A stretch of DNA of 64,000 nt from QHVT01 sp036385045 (GTDB lineage Bacteria > Acidobacteriota > Thermoanaerobaculia > Gp7-AA8): NCBI GenBank assembly GCA_036385045.1, contig DASVLC010000138.1, forward strand, positions 1-64,000, in the 5' to 3' direction. The number at the start of each line of letters is the position of its first letter. Within the stretch, counting starts at the first letter, position 1. A program made the translations under genes and the position numbers. The notes beneath the pieces are model-generated. The model was not told the origin of the DNA, made no database searches, and was given only the letters and a program-made list of their open reading frames with translations. Positions 27,395 through 35,710 of the stretch are shown piece after piece.

Positions 27395-28324
27395 ATGCAG
27401 ACCATCCAGATTCCGAACCTTGCCGACCAGATGGGTGAACTACCCGCCGAAGGCATTCGACGCGAGCGCCAGCTGCACCGCCTCATCGACCTTCACGCAG
27501 CGACCGAGGCGGCAGCGGCGTTGCACGCGGCCGCGGCTCGAGCCGGCGAGGATCCCGACAGTCTGGCCAGTGTCCTTCGATCTGCCGAGGTAATGCTCGA
27601 CGGTTCCGCGGCTGTGCGAGGCCTGCTTACTGAGGATGCGACCGCGCTGGACCGTCTGCGGGACGCGGCTATCTCGCCGGGGTTCCTGTCGCTCCTTCCC
27701 GAATGGATCTGCGAGCTGCGAGAAAGCGCCTCGTCGCGACCCGAGACCGGCGCCTGCACCGTCGCGTCGGCGCTGGAGCTCTGGCTCTGGACGACGAATC
27801 ATTTTCGTACCGAAGGCATCGGCATGGAGTCGGCGTCGCGTGCGATCGATGACCTGATTGAGGCACTCTGTCCGCTGCTTGCCGCTCGCTGTCTCGCTCT
27901 CGAAGTCACCGCGACGACCTCCGCCGAAACCGAGCTGAGGGCCGATCTCTGTCACGTCTATGCCGCGCGCTCCTCGGCTCTGGCCGGTGCCCTCTGCGCC
28001 GAACTCGTCTTCGGATACCGTCGCCACCTCGTCTGGGACGCTGAAGGCTGCGCGACCTGCTTCGAAAGTGAAGAACTGGATGAGCTCGAAGCGATGATGC
28101 CCGGGTTTGCAAGCGGAGCCGGCGTGACCCTCGACGTCATCGACGCCGACGGTACGCATCCGGCGAAAGCGGGTCCCTGCGCACGGATGGACGGTCTCGC
28201 GCCATTCCTGCGACTCCGCACGCGACTGGACGGATGTCTCACCGGGGCGAGAATTGCCAAGCATCGAGCCGCGGCAACGATCGCGAGCTCGTTCCGGACC
28301 TCCCCCGCAGGCGGGAGAGCCTGA
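27395..28324 (+). CDS. Unknown protein coupled to acyl-CoA dehydrogenase
   Basis: 309 residues. ATG 27395 has GGGAGGA at 27379-27385. It is mostly helical and rich in Ala/Leu/Glu (LHAAAARAGEDPDSLASVL, ALELWLWTTNHFRTEGIGM, LIEALCPLLAARCLALEV) with Cys residues at GCATCFESEELDELEAM and GPCARMDGL. No transmembrane or signal segment. Its stop overlaps the start of the acyl-CoA dehydrogenase by one base (TGATG), implying coupled production. I recognise no family; the size and helicity would suit a partner subunit or degenerate dehydrogenase-like domain. Confidence 0.75.
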   Translation: MQTIQIPNLADQMGELPAEGIRRERQLHRLIDLHAATEAAAALHAAAARAGEDPDSLASVLRSAEVMLDGSAAVRGLLTEDATALDRLRDAAISPGFLSLLPEWICELRESASSRPETGACTVASALELWLWTTNHFRTEGIGMESASRAIDDLIEALCPLLAARCLALEVTATTSAETELRADLCHVYAARSSALAGALCAELVFGYRRHLVWDAEGCATCFESEELDELEAMMPGFASGAGVTLDVIDADGTHPAKAGPCARMDGLAPFLRLRTRLDGCLTGARIAKHRAAATIASSFRTSPAGGRA

Positions 28325-29940
28325 TGTCGTTCGCGCGACTCGAGGCCGGCGATCTCGATCTGATCGTCGATACGCTCAAGGACTTCACAAGCCGCAACGC
28401 GCCGCTCGACCGCCGTATGGGGTGGGACGACACCGACACCTGTCCGGCCGACGTCGTCCGGGCGATGCTCGGTCCCGAGGTCGGACTGCATCTCCCCTTC
28501 CTTCCCGTTGAATACGGCGGGATGGGAGGCGGTGCCTACGATATCTACCGGCTTGCCTGCGAGTTCGCGCAGATCGACCTGGGACTCGCGACGTCGATGC
28601 TGGCTGTGGCACTCGGTACCGATCCGATACGCGTCGGCTGCACCGCGCAGCAGCGAGAGCGCTGGCTGCCGCGCATCGCCAGTGAGGGGCTGATCGTCGC
28701 GTACGCGGTGACCGAGCCGGAGGCCGGGTCGAACGTTCAGAACGTGCAGACCGAGGCAAGGCGGCTCTTCGATGCCGATGGCAAGGTCACCCACTATCAG
28801 CTCACGGGAACCAAACAGTTCATCTCGAACGGCTCGATCGCCGATCTCTACACGGTGCTGGCGAAGACGCCGGAGGGGCCGTCGTTCTTCATCGTCGAGC
28901 GTGGGACTCCGGGTCTTTCCTCGGGCAAGCACGAGGTGAAGCACGGCATCCGGCTCTCGGACACGGCGCAGGTACTGCTCGACAACGTCCTCGTTCCTGC
29001 CGATCAGCTGATCGGCGAGAAGGAAGGCGAAGGGCTGAAGCAGGCGAATGAGGTTTTTGGCTTCACCCGTCTCATGGTTGCCGGCTTCGGACTCGGCGCC
29101 GGGATCGCATCGCTGAACAAAGCGATCGCGTACTCGAAGCAGCGGCGGCAGATGGGAACGCTGCTTTGCGAAAAGCAGGGATACACGCACAAGTTGCTCG
29201 TACCGAACAGCGTCCGGCTGGCGGCAGCACGCGCCTACATCGAATACGTGGCCGATCTGCTCGACTCGGGCGATACGAATCGTCAGACCGAGGGGGCGAT
29301 CGCGAAGCTTTATGCGACCGAGGCGGGACATCTCGCCGCCGACGATGCGGTTCAGGCTCTCGGCGGATACGGCTACTGCGTCGAGTACGAAGTCGAGAAG
29401 ATCCTGCGCGACGTCCGCATTCTCCGCATCTACGAAGGAACTTCGGAGATTCTGCAGAACATCATCGGCATCTACCGGATGCGGGAGAGCGTCCGCAGCA
29501 AGGGACTCTTCTACAATCGCCTGGCTGACCAGGTCGAGCCATTCGAGCATGTGGGCGGGCCTGCCGCGGCGAAGACCGCGCGGTTTCTGTCGACGGCACT
29601 CGATCTTCTGTTTCGCGAGAAGCTCGGCAAACAGCAATACGCCCTTTTCGAGTGCGCCACCTCGATCGTCGAAATCGAAACCGCCATCGCACTCGTGCGC
29701 TCGGCCGCACTTTCGGGCGACTCGCTGCTCGAAGCGCAGGCGCGTGTCTGCGCCTGTGATGTGGCGTTGTCCGTGCCGGCACGCCTGCTGAAGCTGTTCA
29801 GTGCGTCCGGGGTGTTGAGCCCGGAAGCACTCGCAGACTTTGCGGCGGCCGCGGATCTATCCGGTGCAATCTCGCTCCAGTCCGGCCGTCTCGCGGACCG
29901 AGACTTCATCGCGCGGGCCATCACGGAGCAGACGCGTTAA
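28324..29940 (+). CDS. Acyl-CoA dehydrogenase family protein
   Basis: 538 residues from ATG 28324, which overlaps the preceding stop. N-terminal helical domain, then FLPVEYGGMGGG, VAYAVTEPEAGSN (FAD contact), GTKQFISNGSIADLY, and the C-terminal helical part with GGYGYCVEYEVEKILRDVRI, then YEGTSEILQNIIG, where the catalytic Glu lies in the YEGTSEI segment. It oxidises acyl-CoA to enoyl-CoA with FAD, passing electrons to ETF. The C-terminus is about 130 residues longer than short-chain enzymes, as in long-chain/DmdC-like members. Confidence 0.92.
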   Translation: MSFARLEAGDLDLIVDTLKDFTSRNAPLDRRMGWDDTDTCPADVVRAMLGPEVGLHLPFLPVEYGGMGGGAYDIYRLACEFAQIDLGLATSMLAVALGTDPIRVGCTAQQRERWLPRIASEGLIVAYAVTEPEAGSNVQNVQTEARRLFDADGKVTHYQLTGTKQFISNGSIADLYTVLAKTPEGPSFFIVERGTPGLSSGKHEVKHGIRLSDTAQVLLDNVLVPADQLIGEKEGEGLKQANEVFGFTRLMVAGFGLGAGIASLNKAIAYSKQRRQMGTLLCEKQGYTHKLLVPNSVRLAAARAYIEYVADLLDSGDTNRQTEGAIAKLYATEAGHLAADDAVQALGGYGYCVEYEVEKILRDVRILRIYEGTSEILQNIIGIYRMRESVRSKGLFYNRLADQVEPFEHVGGPAAAKTARFLSTALDLLFREKLGKQQYALFECATSIVEIETAIALVRSAALSGDSLLEAQARVCACDVALSVPARLLKLFSASGVLSPEALADFAAAADLSGAISLQSGRLADRDFIARAITEQTR

Positions 29941-30028
29941 CGTTACTCGAGCCCACGAGAATCGTCCTGGCTGTCATCCTGAGCCAGGGACGGCGATGCG
30001 GCGCGATTGAGGCAAGAAACAGGAGTCG

Positions 30029-30230
30029 GTTGTGCGCGAAGGCGCACTGCACAATCTGGCCCCCGGCTCGGCCGGAGGGTCGTTGCCTCTCGGACTCGTG
30101 ACCGCGGAGGCGGTCACCACAAGACGGTGCATGCGTTGTTGCGGCCGCCTGCGCGGCCGCGATTTTTCGCTGGCTGTTTTCCCCCGGCCGAGCCGGGGGC
30201 CAGATTGTCCTGCGCGCCTTCGCGCGCAAC
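30029..30230. repeat. 200-bp structured inverted-repeat element (family I)
   Basis: The left arm 30030-30079 (GTGCGCGAAGGCGCACTGCA, then CAATCTGGCCCCCGGCTCGG) is mirrored by 30181-30229 (CCGAGCCGGGGGCCAGATTG, TCCTGCGCGCCTTCGCGCGC). Inside are two more palindromes: GTGACCGCGGAGGCGGTCAC (30099-30118) and GCGGCCGCCTGCGCGGCCGC (30141-30160). The flanks 29941-30028 and 30231-30290 show nothing else. Confidence 0.8.
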
Positions 30231-30290
30231 TTTCCGGCGAGCGTAGCGTTGAGTGACTCCTGGGTCTATCCTCATCATGAGGACTGATCG

Positions 30291-31373
30291 ATGACACGAC
30301 TGCTGCTGACGGCTGTTGCCTTGTTGTTCGCCTATCCTGCTCTGTCCAGCCCACGCCCCGTCCCCTGCGACTCGATCAGCGGTTATCGCGAGTGCCGTGT
30401 CGGCACGAGCGGAACGATCCTGCTCGTCGCGGAGAGAAGTGATGACCTCTGCAGGGAGGGGATCAGTTGGGGAACCGCATCGGACGGAGTCGTCTGGGTG
30501 GATCGCGGCTGCCGCGGGCTCTTCCGCGCCAGATCTTCAATCGGAGGGCGGGTCGTATGCGAATCGCTGGACGGCGAACGCAAGGTTTGCACGGCCGACA
30601 CAACCACTGGAGTATCCCTTGCGCGACAACTGAGCAAAGCTGCCTGTTTCGAGGGAGAAACCTGGGGGTATCAGGATGGGCGCGACGAGATCTGGGTCGA
30701 TCAGGGATGCCGTGGTGAGTTTCTCCTCGCCCCTGCTGCGCCGCGCTCGCGGACTCCGAACACGCTGCACAGCGCGGTCGTCTGCGAATCGCGTAATGGC
30801 CGTCGCGCCGAATGTGTGGCGAACACCATAGACGGCGTTCAGATCATTCGTCACCTCAGTGATAGCGAGTGCCGCTTCGGCACCCACTGGGGATACGACG
30901 CCAAAAAGATCTGGGTGACCGGCGGATGCCGCGCCGAATTTGCCGTACGCGGAGATGCCAAAGCCATGGCCACATCGCTCGAGTGCGAGTCGAGAAACCT
31001 GCGACGCAACTGCGAGGGCGATACCCGCCTCGGCGTTGCCCTCATGCGACAACTGAGTGAGAAGAAGTGCATCCTCGACGAAACCTGGGGCTTCGACGAC
31101 CAGGCCGTCTGGGTGACGGATGGCTGTCACGGCCAGTTCGCGCTCGGTGGATTCCGTCTTCCCGAGGACGCCATCCCCGCGACCGCAACACGCATCACCT
31201 GCGAATCCGTGGATGGAACGCCGACACGCTGCCCGATCGATGCCTCACGTGGCGCGGGTCTCGTGCGTCAGATCAGCGACACCGACTGCGTGCTCAATCG
31301 CACCTGGGGCTACGATCGCGAAGGAATCTGGGTGAGCGGTGGCTGTCGAGCCGAGTTTGCTGTAGCCAGGTGA
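30291..31373 (+). CDS. Exported protein of five DUF3011 repeats
   Basis: 360 residues. Signal peptide about 1-19 (LLLTAVALLFAYPALS). The mature protein is five repeats of about 65-70 residues, each running Cys-Glu-Ser ... Cys ... GVxLxRQLS ... Cys ... WGYD ... IWVxxGCRAEF; the two inner and two outer Cys per repeat probably form disulfides. DUF3011 proteins are periplasmic or surface-exposed; the repeat resembles lectin-like or cyanovirin-like binding modules, but the ligand is unknown. Monocistronic, following repeat family I. Confidence 0.88.
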   Translation: MTRLLLTAVALLFAYPALSSPRPVPCDSISGYRECRVGTSGTILLVAERSDDLCREGISWGTASDGVVWVDRGCRGLFRARSSIGGRVVCESLDGERKVCTADTTTGVSLARQLSKAACFEGETWGYQDGRDEIWVDQGCRGEFLLAPAAPRSRTPNTLHSAVVCESRNGRRAECVANTIDGVQIIRHLSDSECRFGTHWGYDAKKIWVTGGCRAEFAVRGDAKAMATSLECESRNLRRNCEGDTRLGVALMRQLSEKKCILDETWGFDDQAVWVTDGCHGQFALGGFRLPEDAIPATATRITCESVDGTPTRCPIDASRGAGLVRQISDTDCVLNRTWGYDREGIWVSGGCRAEFAVAR

Positions 31374-31431
31374 AAGAGTCCGTGCCGCGGCGGCGGGATC
31401 GGAGCGGTTGCGTTACCCTCGTCAGGCACTC

Positions 31432-32160
31432 ATGAACGTCACACGCACCGGGGACACGGCATTCACCGCAGCATTCGAGAGTGAACAGGAGGTCAGGGAC
31501 GAGCATCAGGCGAACCTGTCCTTCGGAGCGCTGCGCCTCGCGACTTCGGAGAAACTCGCTCTCGACACGAAAGTCGAGGTGATCCTCCGCGGACCGTGGG
31601 GCGGAGAGATCGTCCTGCGCGGCTTCGTCGTGGCAGCGCTCGCAGATGGAATCGCGCTCGGGGTCGAAGGCGATCCGGACGAGATACTTGGCCGATTGCT
31701 GGCCAGGCCGCAGGAAGAGCAGCCCGGCGACGATGGCGAGCCGGAGTCCCCGGCAACGAGCGCAAACGTCTGGGATCGGGTGCGGAGACTCTCGCAGATC
31801 GAGAAAATCTTTCTCGCGGTAAAAGCCGATCGGACGGAGCGATCTCTTCTTCTCCAGGACAACGACCCAAGAGTGCTCCTGTCTCTTCTTCGGAATCCTC
31901 GCCTGACTGTCGACGAAGTCGCACGGCTGGCGAAGTCGTCGTTCCTCACCTTCCAGATCGCCGAAGTCATCATGAAGACGAGCCAGTGGATGGCGAGTCT
32001 CGACGTGCGGCTGGGGCTCATCCGGAACCCGAAGACCCCTCAGGCGTTCGCGCTCCGGATCCTTCCATCGCTCCCGGACTCCGAAGTCCGCGCGATTGCG
32101 CGCGCCGGAACGAGCATGGCGCTCAAACAGGCCGCGCTGCGACGAATGCAGGGAAAATGA
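31432..32160 (+). CDS. PilZ-like domain protein with helical C-terminal domain
   Basis: 242 residues from ATG 31432; an upstream TTG at 31408 adds 8 residues. Residues 15-85 resemble a degenerate PilZ domain (ANLSFGALRLATSEKL, VEVILRGPWGGEIVLRGFVV, GIALGVEG) but lack an obvious RxxxR, so cyclic-di-GMP binding is doubtful. Residues from about 110 form helical repeats (SLLLQDNDPRVLLSLLRNP, LTVDEVARLAKSSFLTFQIA, MASLDVRLGLIRNPKTPQAF) similar to a domain often found after PilZ in delta-proteobacterial and acidobacterial proteins. Confidence 0.7.
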   Translation: MNVTRTGDTAFTAAFESEQEVRDEHQANLSFGALRLATSEKLALDTKVEVILRGPWGGEIVLRGFVVAALADGIALGVEGDPDEILGRLLARPQEEQPGDDGEPESPATSANVWDRVRRLSQIEKIFLAVKADRTERSLLLQDNDPRVLLSLLRNPRLTVDEVARLAKSSFLTFQIAEVIMKTSQWMASLDVRLGLIRNPKTPQAFALRILPSLPDSEVRAIARAGTSMALKQAALRRMQGK

Positions 32161-32321
32161 CGAGGAGCTTCTGCTGACTCTTTGTCCTCAGTGGTGAATC
32201 AACCACCTTCCAGATTACGAAAGGCGAAGTAGCCGCACTCGCTATACCCAACGCGTTACGGAGTACGCAGCCTGCCAGGCCCCTCGCATGCCCGCCCACC
32301 CTCCCGCTCGGGGTGACATCT

Positions 32322-32553
32322 CAATGGCCTTAACTTTAGGCAAAAGTCGCACACTCTCCTTCACGTTTCGTCCGCCTCCGAGCGAGCCACCCCCACCACA
32401 GTGTGCGTCGCGTCAAGGCGCTGTCATCCCGAGCGTAGCGAGGGATCTGGGTGGCTGGGCGGTGCCAAACACGAGCATCGCACCGCCCGCCCACCCAGAT
32501 CCTCACGCTACGCTCAGGATGACAGCCTTGTAGGCCTAAAGTTAAGGCCATTG
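32322..32553. mobile_element. 232-bp MITE-like element with perfect terminal inverted repeats
   Basis: The ends are CAATGGCCTTAACTTTAGGC (32322-32341) and its exact reverse complement (32534-32553). Immediately outside each end lies GGGTGACATCT (32311-32321 and 32554-32564), an 11-bp direct repeat that looks like a target-site duplication. No transposase is inside; the interior holds the hairpin at 32421-32526 of repeat family E. It is in the convergent gap between the PilZ-like and agmatinase genes. Confidence 0.8.
32421..32526. repeat. TGTCATCCCGAG hairpin repeat (family E), inside the MITE-like element
   Basis: CTGTCATCCCGAGCGTAGCG (starting 32421) through GATCTGGGTGG pairs with the right arm (32478-32526, ending CTACGCTCAGGATGACAG), forming a roughly 45-bp stem. 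Other copies: 46759-46857 and 56676-56778. This word class (TGTCATCC...GAGC) is widespread in bacterial intergenic repeats. Confidence 0.8.
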
Positions 32554-32562
32554 GGGTGACAT

Positions 32563-32775
32563 CTGCCTGTCATCCAGCCTGTCATCCAGCCTGTCACCCC
32601 GAGCGCGCCGAAGCCCCGGGGGTGGGCGTGTGGGTGTGAAGGGCGGAGGACGGAGAGGGATCCCTTGCCGACGACCCACGATCGAGCGATACGCAGCTGG
32701 ATGGGCGTCCGTTCCTGCCCGGTCGTCGAGTCAGGAATCCCTCGCCACCACGCCGCCGCTCGGGATGACCGGCAC
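32563..32775. repeat. 12-bp tandem repeat followed by family F repeat
   Basis: Three units of CAGCCTGTCATC-type 12-mers (32563-32598) lead into a roughly 180-bp family F copy (TGTCACCCCGAG near 32590 through GGAGAGGGATCCCTTGCCGA to GCTCGGGATGACC near 32770). A reversed copy lies at 46908-47098. The remaining part of the gap (32161-32310) shows nothing. Confidence 0.7.
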
Positions 32776-32804
32776 GAATGACAGGCGGAGAGAACAGCGC
32801 ACCG

Positions 32805-33863
32805 CTACTCCGAACCGGAAGCGCGGTTCGTCAGCAGCATGAAACCGATCATCTTGTAGAGGAGACGTGCGCCGACGTTCGCGTCCCACTCGGTTTCACC
32901 CGGCGAGACTTCGCAGAGGTCGAGGCCGACGATGCGCTTGCCGGACCGATGGATCGCGCGAAGCAGGCCGATCGCTTCATTCCAGGAGAGACCACCGGGT
33001 ACCGGTGTGCCGGTGCCGGGGCATAACGTCGGATCGAGGCCGTCGATGTCCCACGAGAGATAGATATCGTCCGGGAGATGGGCGACGATCGAATCCGCCA
33101 GCGTTGCGAACGGAACGCCCTCCTCTTTCTTTACGGCGAGCTCGGCGTCGTAGAAGGTCACGATTGTTCCGCCGGACTCGTCGATCATCCGTCGTTCTGC
33201 CTGACCGAGATCGCGCACGCCCACCTGAACGAGCTTCGATACCCCTTCGATCCTGGTCATCACATTGTGAAAGATCGACGCATGTGAGAAGGCGAAGCCT
33301 TCGTAGGCTTCGCGAAGGTCGGCATGAGCGTCCAGGTGCAGGATTCCGATACCGGGATACCTCTCGGCGTAAGCGCGAATGGCGCCGAACGGCACCGAGT
33401 GATCGCCGCCGAGGATGACCGGGATCTTGTCGTCGTGAAGAAGAGCGATCGTCTGCTCGTACACCCACTCGTTCATCCGTTCGCTGTGTTCGTTGACCTT
33501 CTCGGCGGCCGCACGCGTCTTGTCGTCGACGACTCCACCGCGCTCGATCACGATCTCTGCCTGGCGCTTCGCTGTCACGCTCCAGTCGTGTACGAGCTTC
33601 GGGATCTCCATCATCGCGATCCCCGAGGCGTAAGGCTTGCCGGTCTCCTGATCGAACAGATCGACCTGCTTCGAAGCGTGAAGGATCGCCAGCGGCCCCT
33701 GCGAAGTCCCGCCTCCATACGACGTCGTCGCCTCGAAAGGCACCGGAACGACGACGACACGCGAGTTCTCGGTGGAGAACGGAAGACCGTAGATGCCGCT
33801 CTCGGCGGGAGCCGCGGCATCGGGATCGAATTCGGATGGAAGGATCGCGTAGGGTTCAGACAT
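32805..33863 (-). CDS. speB: Agmatinase (ureohydrolase family)
   Basis: 352 residues. The binuclear Mn site is complete: GGDHS, DAHADLR, and SWDIDGLDPTLCPGTGTP with the following PGG and Glu in CEVSPG. It hydrolyses agmatine to putrescine and urea in polyamine synthesis; the family also includes guanidinobutyrase and formimidoylglutamase, so the exact substrate is uncertain. The N-terminus is about 40 residues longer than E. coli SpeB. It lies 4 bp downstream of the small zinc-ribbon-like gene, so they are probably co-transcribed. Confidence 0.87.
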   Translation of the reverse strand: MSEPYAILPSEFDPDAAAPAESGIYGLPFSTENSRVVVVPVPFEATTSYGGGTSQGPLAILHASKQVDLFDQETGKPYASGIAMMEIPKLVHDWSVTAKRQAEIVIERGGVVDDKTRAAAEKVNEHSERMNEWVYEQTIALLHDDKIPVILGGDHSVPFGAIRAYAERYPGIGILHLDAHADLREAYEGFAFSHASIFHNVMTRIEGVSKLVQVGVRDLGQAERRMIDESGGTIVTFYDAELAVKKEEGVPFATLADSIVAHLPDDIYLSWDIDGLDPTLCPGTGTPVPGGLSWNEAIGLLRAIHRSGKRIVGLDLCEVSPGETEWDANVGARLLYKMIGFMLLTNRASGSE

Positions 33864-33867
33864 TTCT

Positions 33868-34155
33868 CTAGTCGTAATCCATCGGATTGAATGGCTTCTC
33901 GTCGCTCTTCTCGGCGCGCTGAAGCGCTTCCTTGAATCGCTCTTCGAGAATCCGTGCGCGATCCTTCTGGCTCTCGAGTTGCCGGTCGAATCGTTTGGCC
34001 GCCTCGCTCTTCTGCGACTCCAGGCCGGCGACCATCGACTCGAGGCTGCCTCCCGCTTTCACTTCCTTTGCTTTGTGCAGAAGGATCTCGCCGCTCTGCC
34101 GGTCGACGACCAGCATTGCCTGGCAGCAGGGACAGATGAGCTCGAAGTTGGCCAT
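33868..34155 (-). CDS. Small Cys-motif, coiled-coil protein
   Basis: 95 residues. An N-terminal ICPCCQ motif (Cys 8, 10 and 11) resembles half of a zinc ribbon, followed by LVVDRQSGEILLHKAK and a charged coiled coil from about residue 40 (LESQKSEAAKRFDRQLESQK, ILEERFKEALQRAEK). It is upstream of agmatinase with a 4-bp gap. I know such small proteins only as hypotheticals; it could bind metal or nucleic acid. Confidence 0.75.
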   Translation of the reverse strand: MANFELICPCCQAMLVVDRQSGEILLHKAKEVKAGGSLESMVAGLESQKSEAAKRFDRQLESQKDRARILEERFKEALQRAEKSDEKPFNPMDYD

Positions 34156-34318
34156 GGCGCGATTTTATGACAGTCCGGTGGGAGGAGAGTCAAAGACCGG
34201 GCGCGGAGCTCGGGCTCGGGCGCGGGTCGGGAAAAGAAGAGAGTCTCGCGCACATCACCACGAGACGCTCGCCGCCGTTGTTGCTCCCCGAACGACTCGC
34301 CTGACAAGAGCCTTGTCG

Positions 34319-34500
34319 CCCCTCTCCCGCGATTCTAGCGGGGAGAGGGTGGCCGAAGGCCGGGTGAGGGGCCGCGCATCGGCCATACGCGAGCAAATTG
34401 CAAGTGCAGGGCGGTAGTTCGCCCCTCCCTGATCCGCCTTCGGCACCTTCTCCCCCGCAAAAAGCGAGGGGGAGAGAAGGGCAACAAGGCAAGGGGGGAG
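34319..34500. repeat. GGGGAGAGGGTGGCCGAAGG-type inverted repeat (family G)
   Basis: The left half 34319-34373 (CCCCTCTCCCGCGATTCTAG, GGGAGAGGGTGGCCGAAGGC, GGGTGAGGGGC) is answered by a reversed, diverged half 34418-34500 (GCCCCTCCCTGATCCGCCTT, CTTCTCCCCCGCAAAAAGCG). This word family is very common in intergenic DNA of many phyla. Bases 34156-34318 show nothing. Confidence 0.75.
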
Positions 34501-34515
34501 GAAGGACGCCGTCAT

Positions 34516-35652
34516 TCACGAACCAGCCAGCGCCCCCGCGAGATCCGCAATCAGGTCATCCGGATGCTCCAGTCCGATCGACAATCGCAGCAGGTTCTCG
34601 GGCGTAGTGCTTCCCTCCCCTTCGCTCGAGTGTCGGTGCTCGATGAGACTCTCGACTCCGCCGAGAGACGTGGCACGAACGAAGAGTCTCGTTCTCCCGG
34701 TCACGGCGAGGGTGTCTTCGCGCGTACCGCGGACGCGGAACGAGAGAATCCCTCCGAATCGCGACATCTGGCGCTGCGCGATGTCATGACCGGGATGATC
34801 GGGACGACCGGGGTAGTGAACCGAGTCGACGCGCGGATGCGAGGCGAGGAAAGCGGCGACCGCTTCGGCGTTGTCGCAATGTACGCGCATCCGGGCGGCG
34901 AGGGTTCGAATGCCGCGCAGAACGAGCCAGGAATTGAAGGGCGAGCTGACGGCGCCGAGGGTCTCGCGGATCTCGAGGACTTCGTCGTGCCACTGATCAC
35001 GAACGCGAAACGCGAGAGAGCCGCCCTGTACGTCGGAATGACCGCCGAGGTACTTCGTCGTGGAGTGGAGCACGACGTCAGCTCCGAGCTCGAGGGGGCG
35101 CTGGAGCGCCGGTGTGGCGAAGGTGCCGTCGACCACGAGCCGCGCGCCATGTTTGCGGGCGACCAACGCGAGGCCGTCGAGATCGACGATCTTCAACAGC
35201 GGGTTCGATGGCGTCTCGGCCCAGAGCACTGCATCGGCCGTCTGTCTGGAGCTCGCGAGCACAGCGTCAACGAATTCCAGATCGTCCATCGGTACGATCG
35301 AATACGTGATTCCCCAACGCTCGAGTGAGGTCGTAGCGAGCCGGCGGAAGCCGTAGTAACAATCGTCAGGAAAGAAAACGTGCGTCCCGCGGGGCAGCGC
35401 CTGGAGCAATGCGGCTCCAGCCGCCATTCCCGAAGCAAAGACCAGCGAGGCTTCGGCCGAGTCGATGGCGGCCAGAGCCGTCTCCAGTCGCGTCTGTGTC
35501 GGATTGCCATCACGGACATAGGAGAAGCCGTGGGAGGGCTCTCCGGCTGGCGTACGCTCGTACGTGGTCGAGAGATGAATCGGAGGGGCGACGGCTCCCG
35601 TCTCGGGATCGACCTCCATTCCGCTATGGACTGCCGTGGTTTCGAATCGCAT
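34516..35652 (-). CDS. metB: Cystathionine gamma-synthase-type PLP enzyme
   Basis: 378 residues from ATG 35652, chosen because homologues begin with MRFETTAVHSG; the frame opens 29 codons earlier without similarity. Cys/Met-metabolism PLP family: PPIHLSTTYER, SGMAAGAALLQAL, the PLP lysine in LHSTTKYLGGHSDVQGG, and RTLAARMRVHCDNAEAVA. Family members catalyse cystathionine gamma-synthase, gamma-lyase or O-acetylhomoserine sulfhydrylase reactions; MetB is the best guess, the exact one not being decidable here. Divergent from the M50 protease gene. Confidence 0.85.
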   Translation of the reverse strand: MRFETTAVHSGMEVDPETGAVAPPIHLSTTYERTPAGEPSHGFSYVRDGNPTQTRLETALAAIDSAEASLVFASGMAAGAALLQALPRGTHVFFPDDCYYGFRRLATTSLERWGITYSIVPMDDLEFVDAVLASSRQTADAVLWAETPSNPLLKIVDLDGLALVARKHGARLVVDGTFATPALQRPLELGADVVLHSTTKYLGGHSDVQGGSLAFRVRDQWHDEVLEIRETLGAVSSPFNSWLVLRGIRTLAARMRVHCDNAEAVAAFLASHPRVDSVHYPGRPDHPGHDIAQRQMSRFGGILSFRVRGTREDTLAVTGRTRLFVRATSLGGVESLIEHRHSSEGEGSTTPENLLRLSIGLEHPDDLIADLAGALAGS

Positions 35653-35710
35653 CCCGGCATTGTTTCGCCGCGGGAATGAGATGGCAAACGGCTCGTGATA
35701 ACTTGCCCGA

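Noticed and set aside
27958..29637. Long antisense frame of 559 codons opposite the acyl-CoA dehydrogenase
   Set aside because: It shadows a strongly supported gene and shows no family motif; GC-rich genes give such antisense frames by codon bias.
32288..32551. Short frames starting MALTLG in the MITE-like element
   Set aside because: Both strands show the same start because it is the terminal inverted repeat; no protein-like sequence follows.
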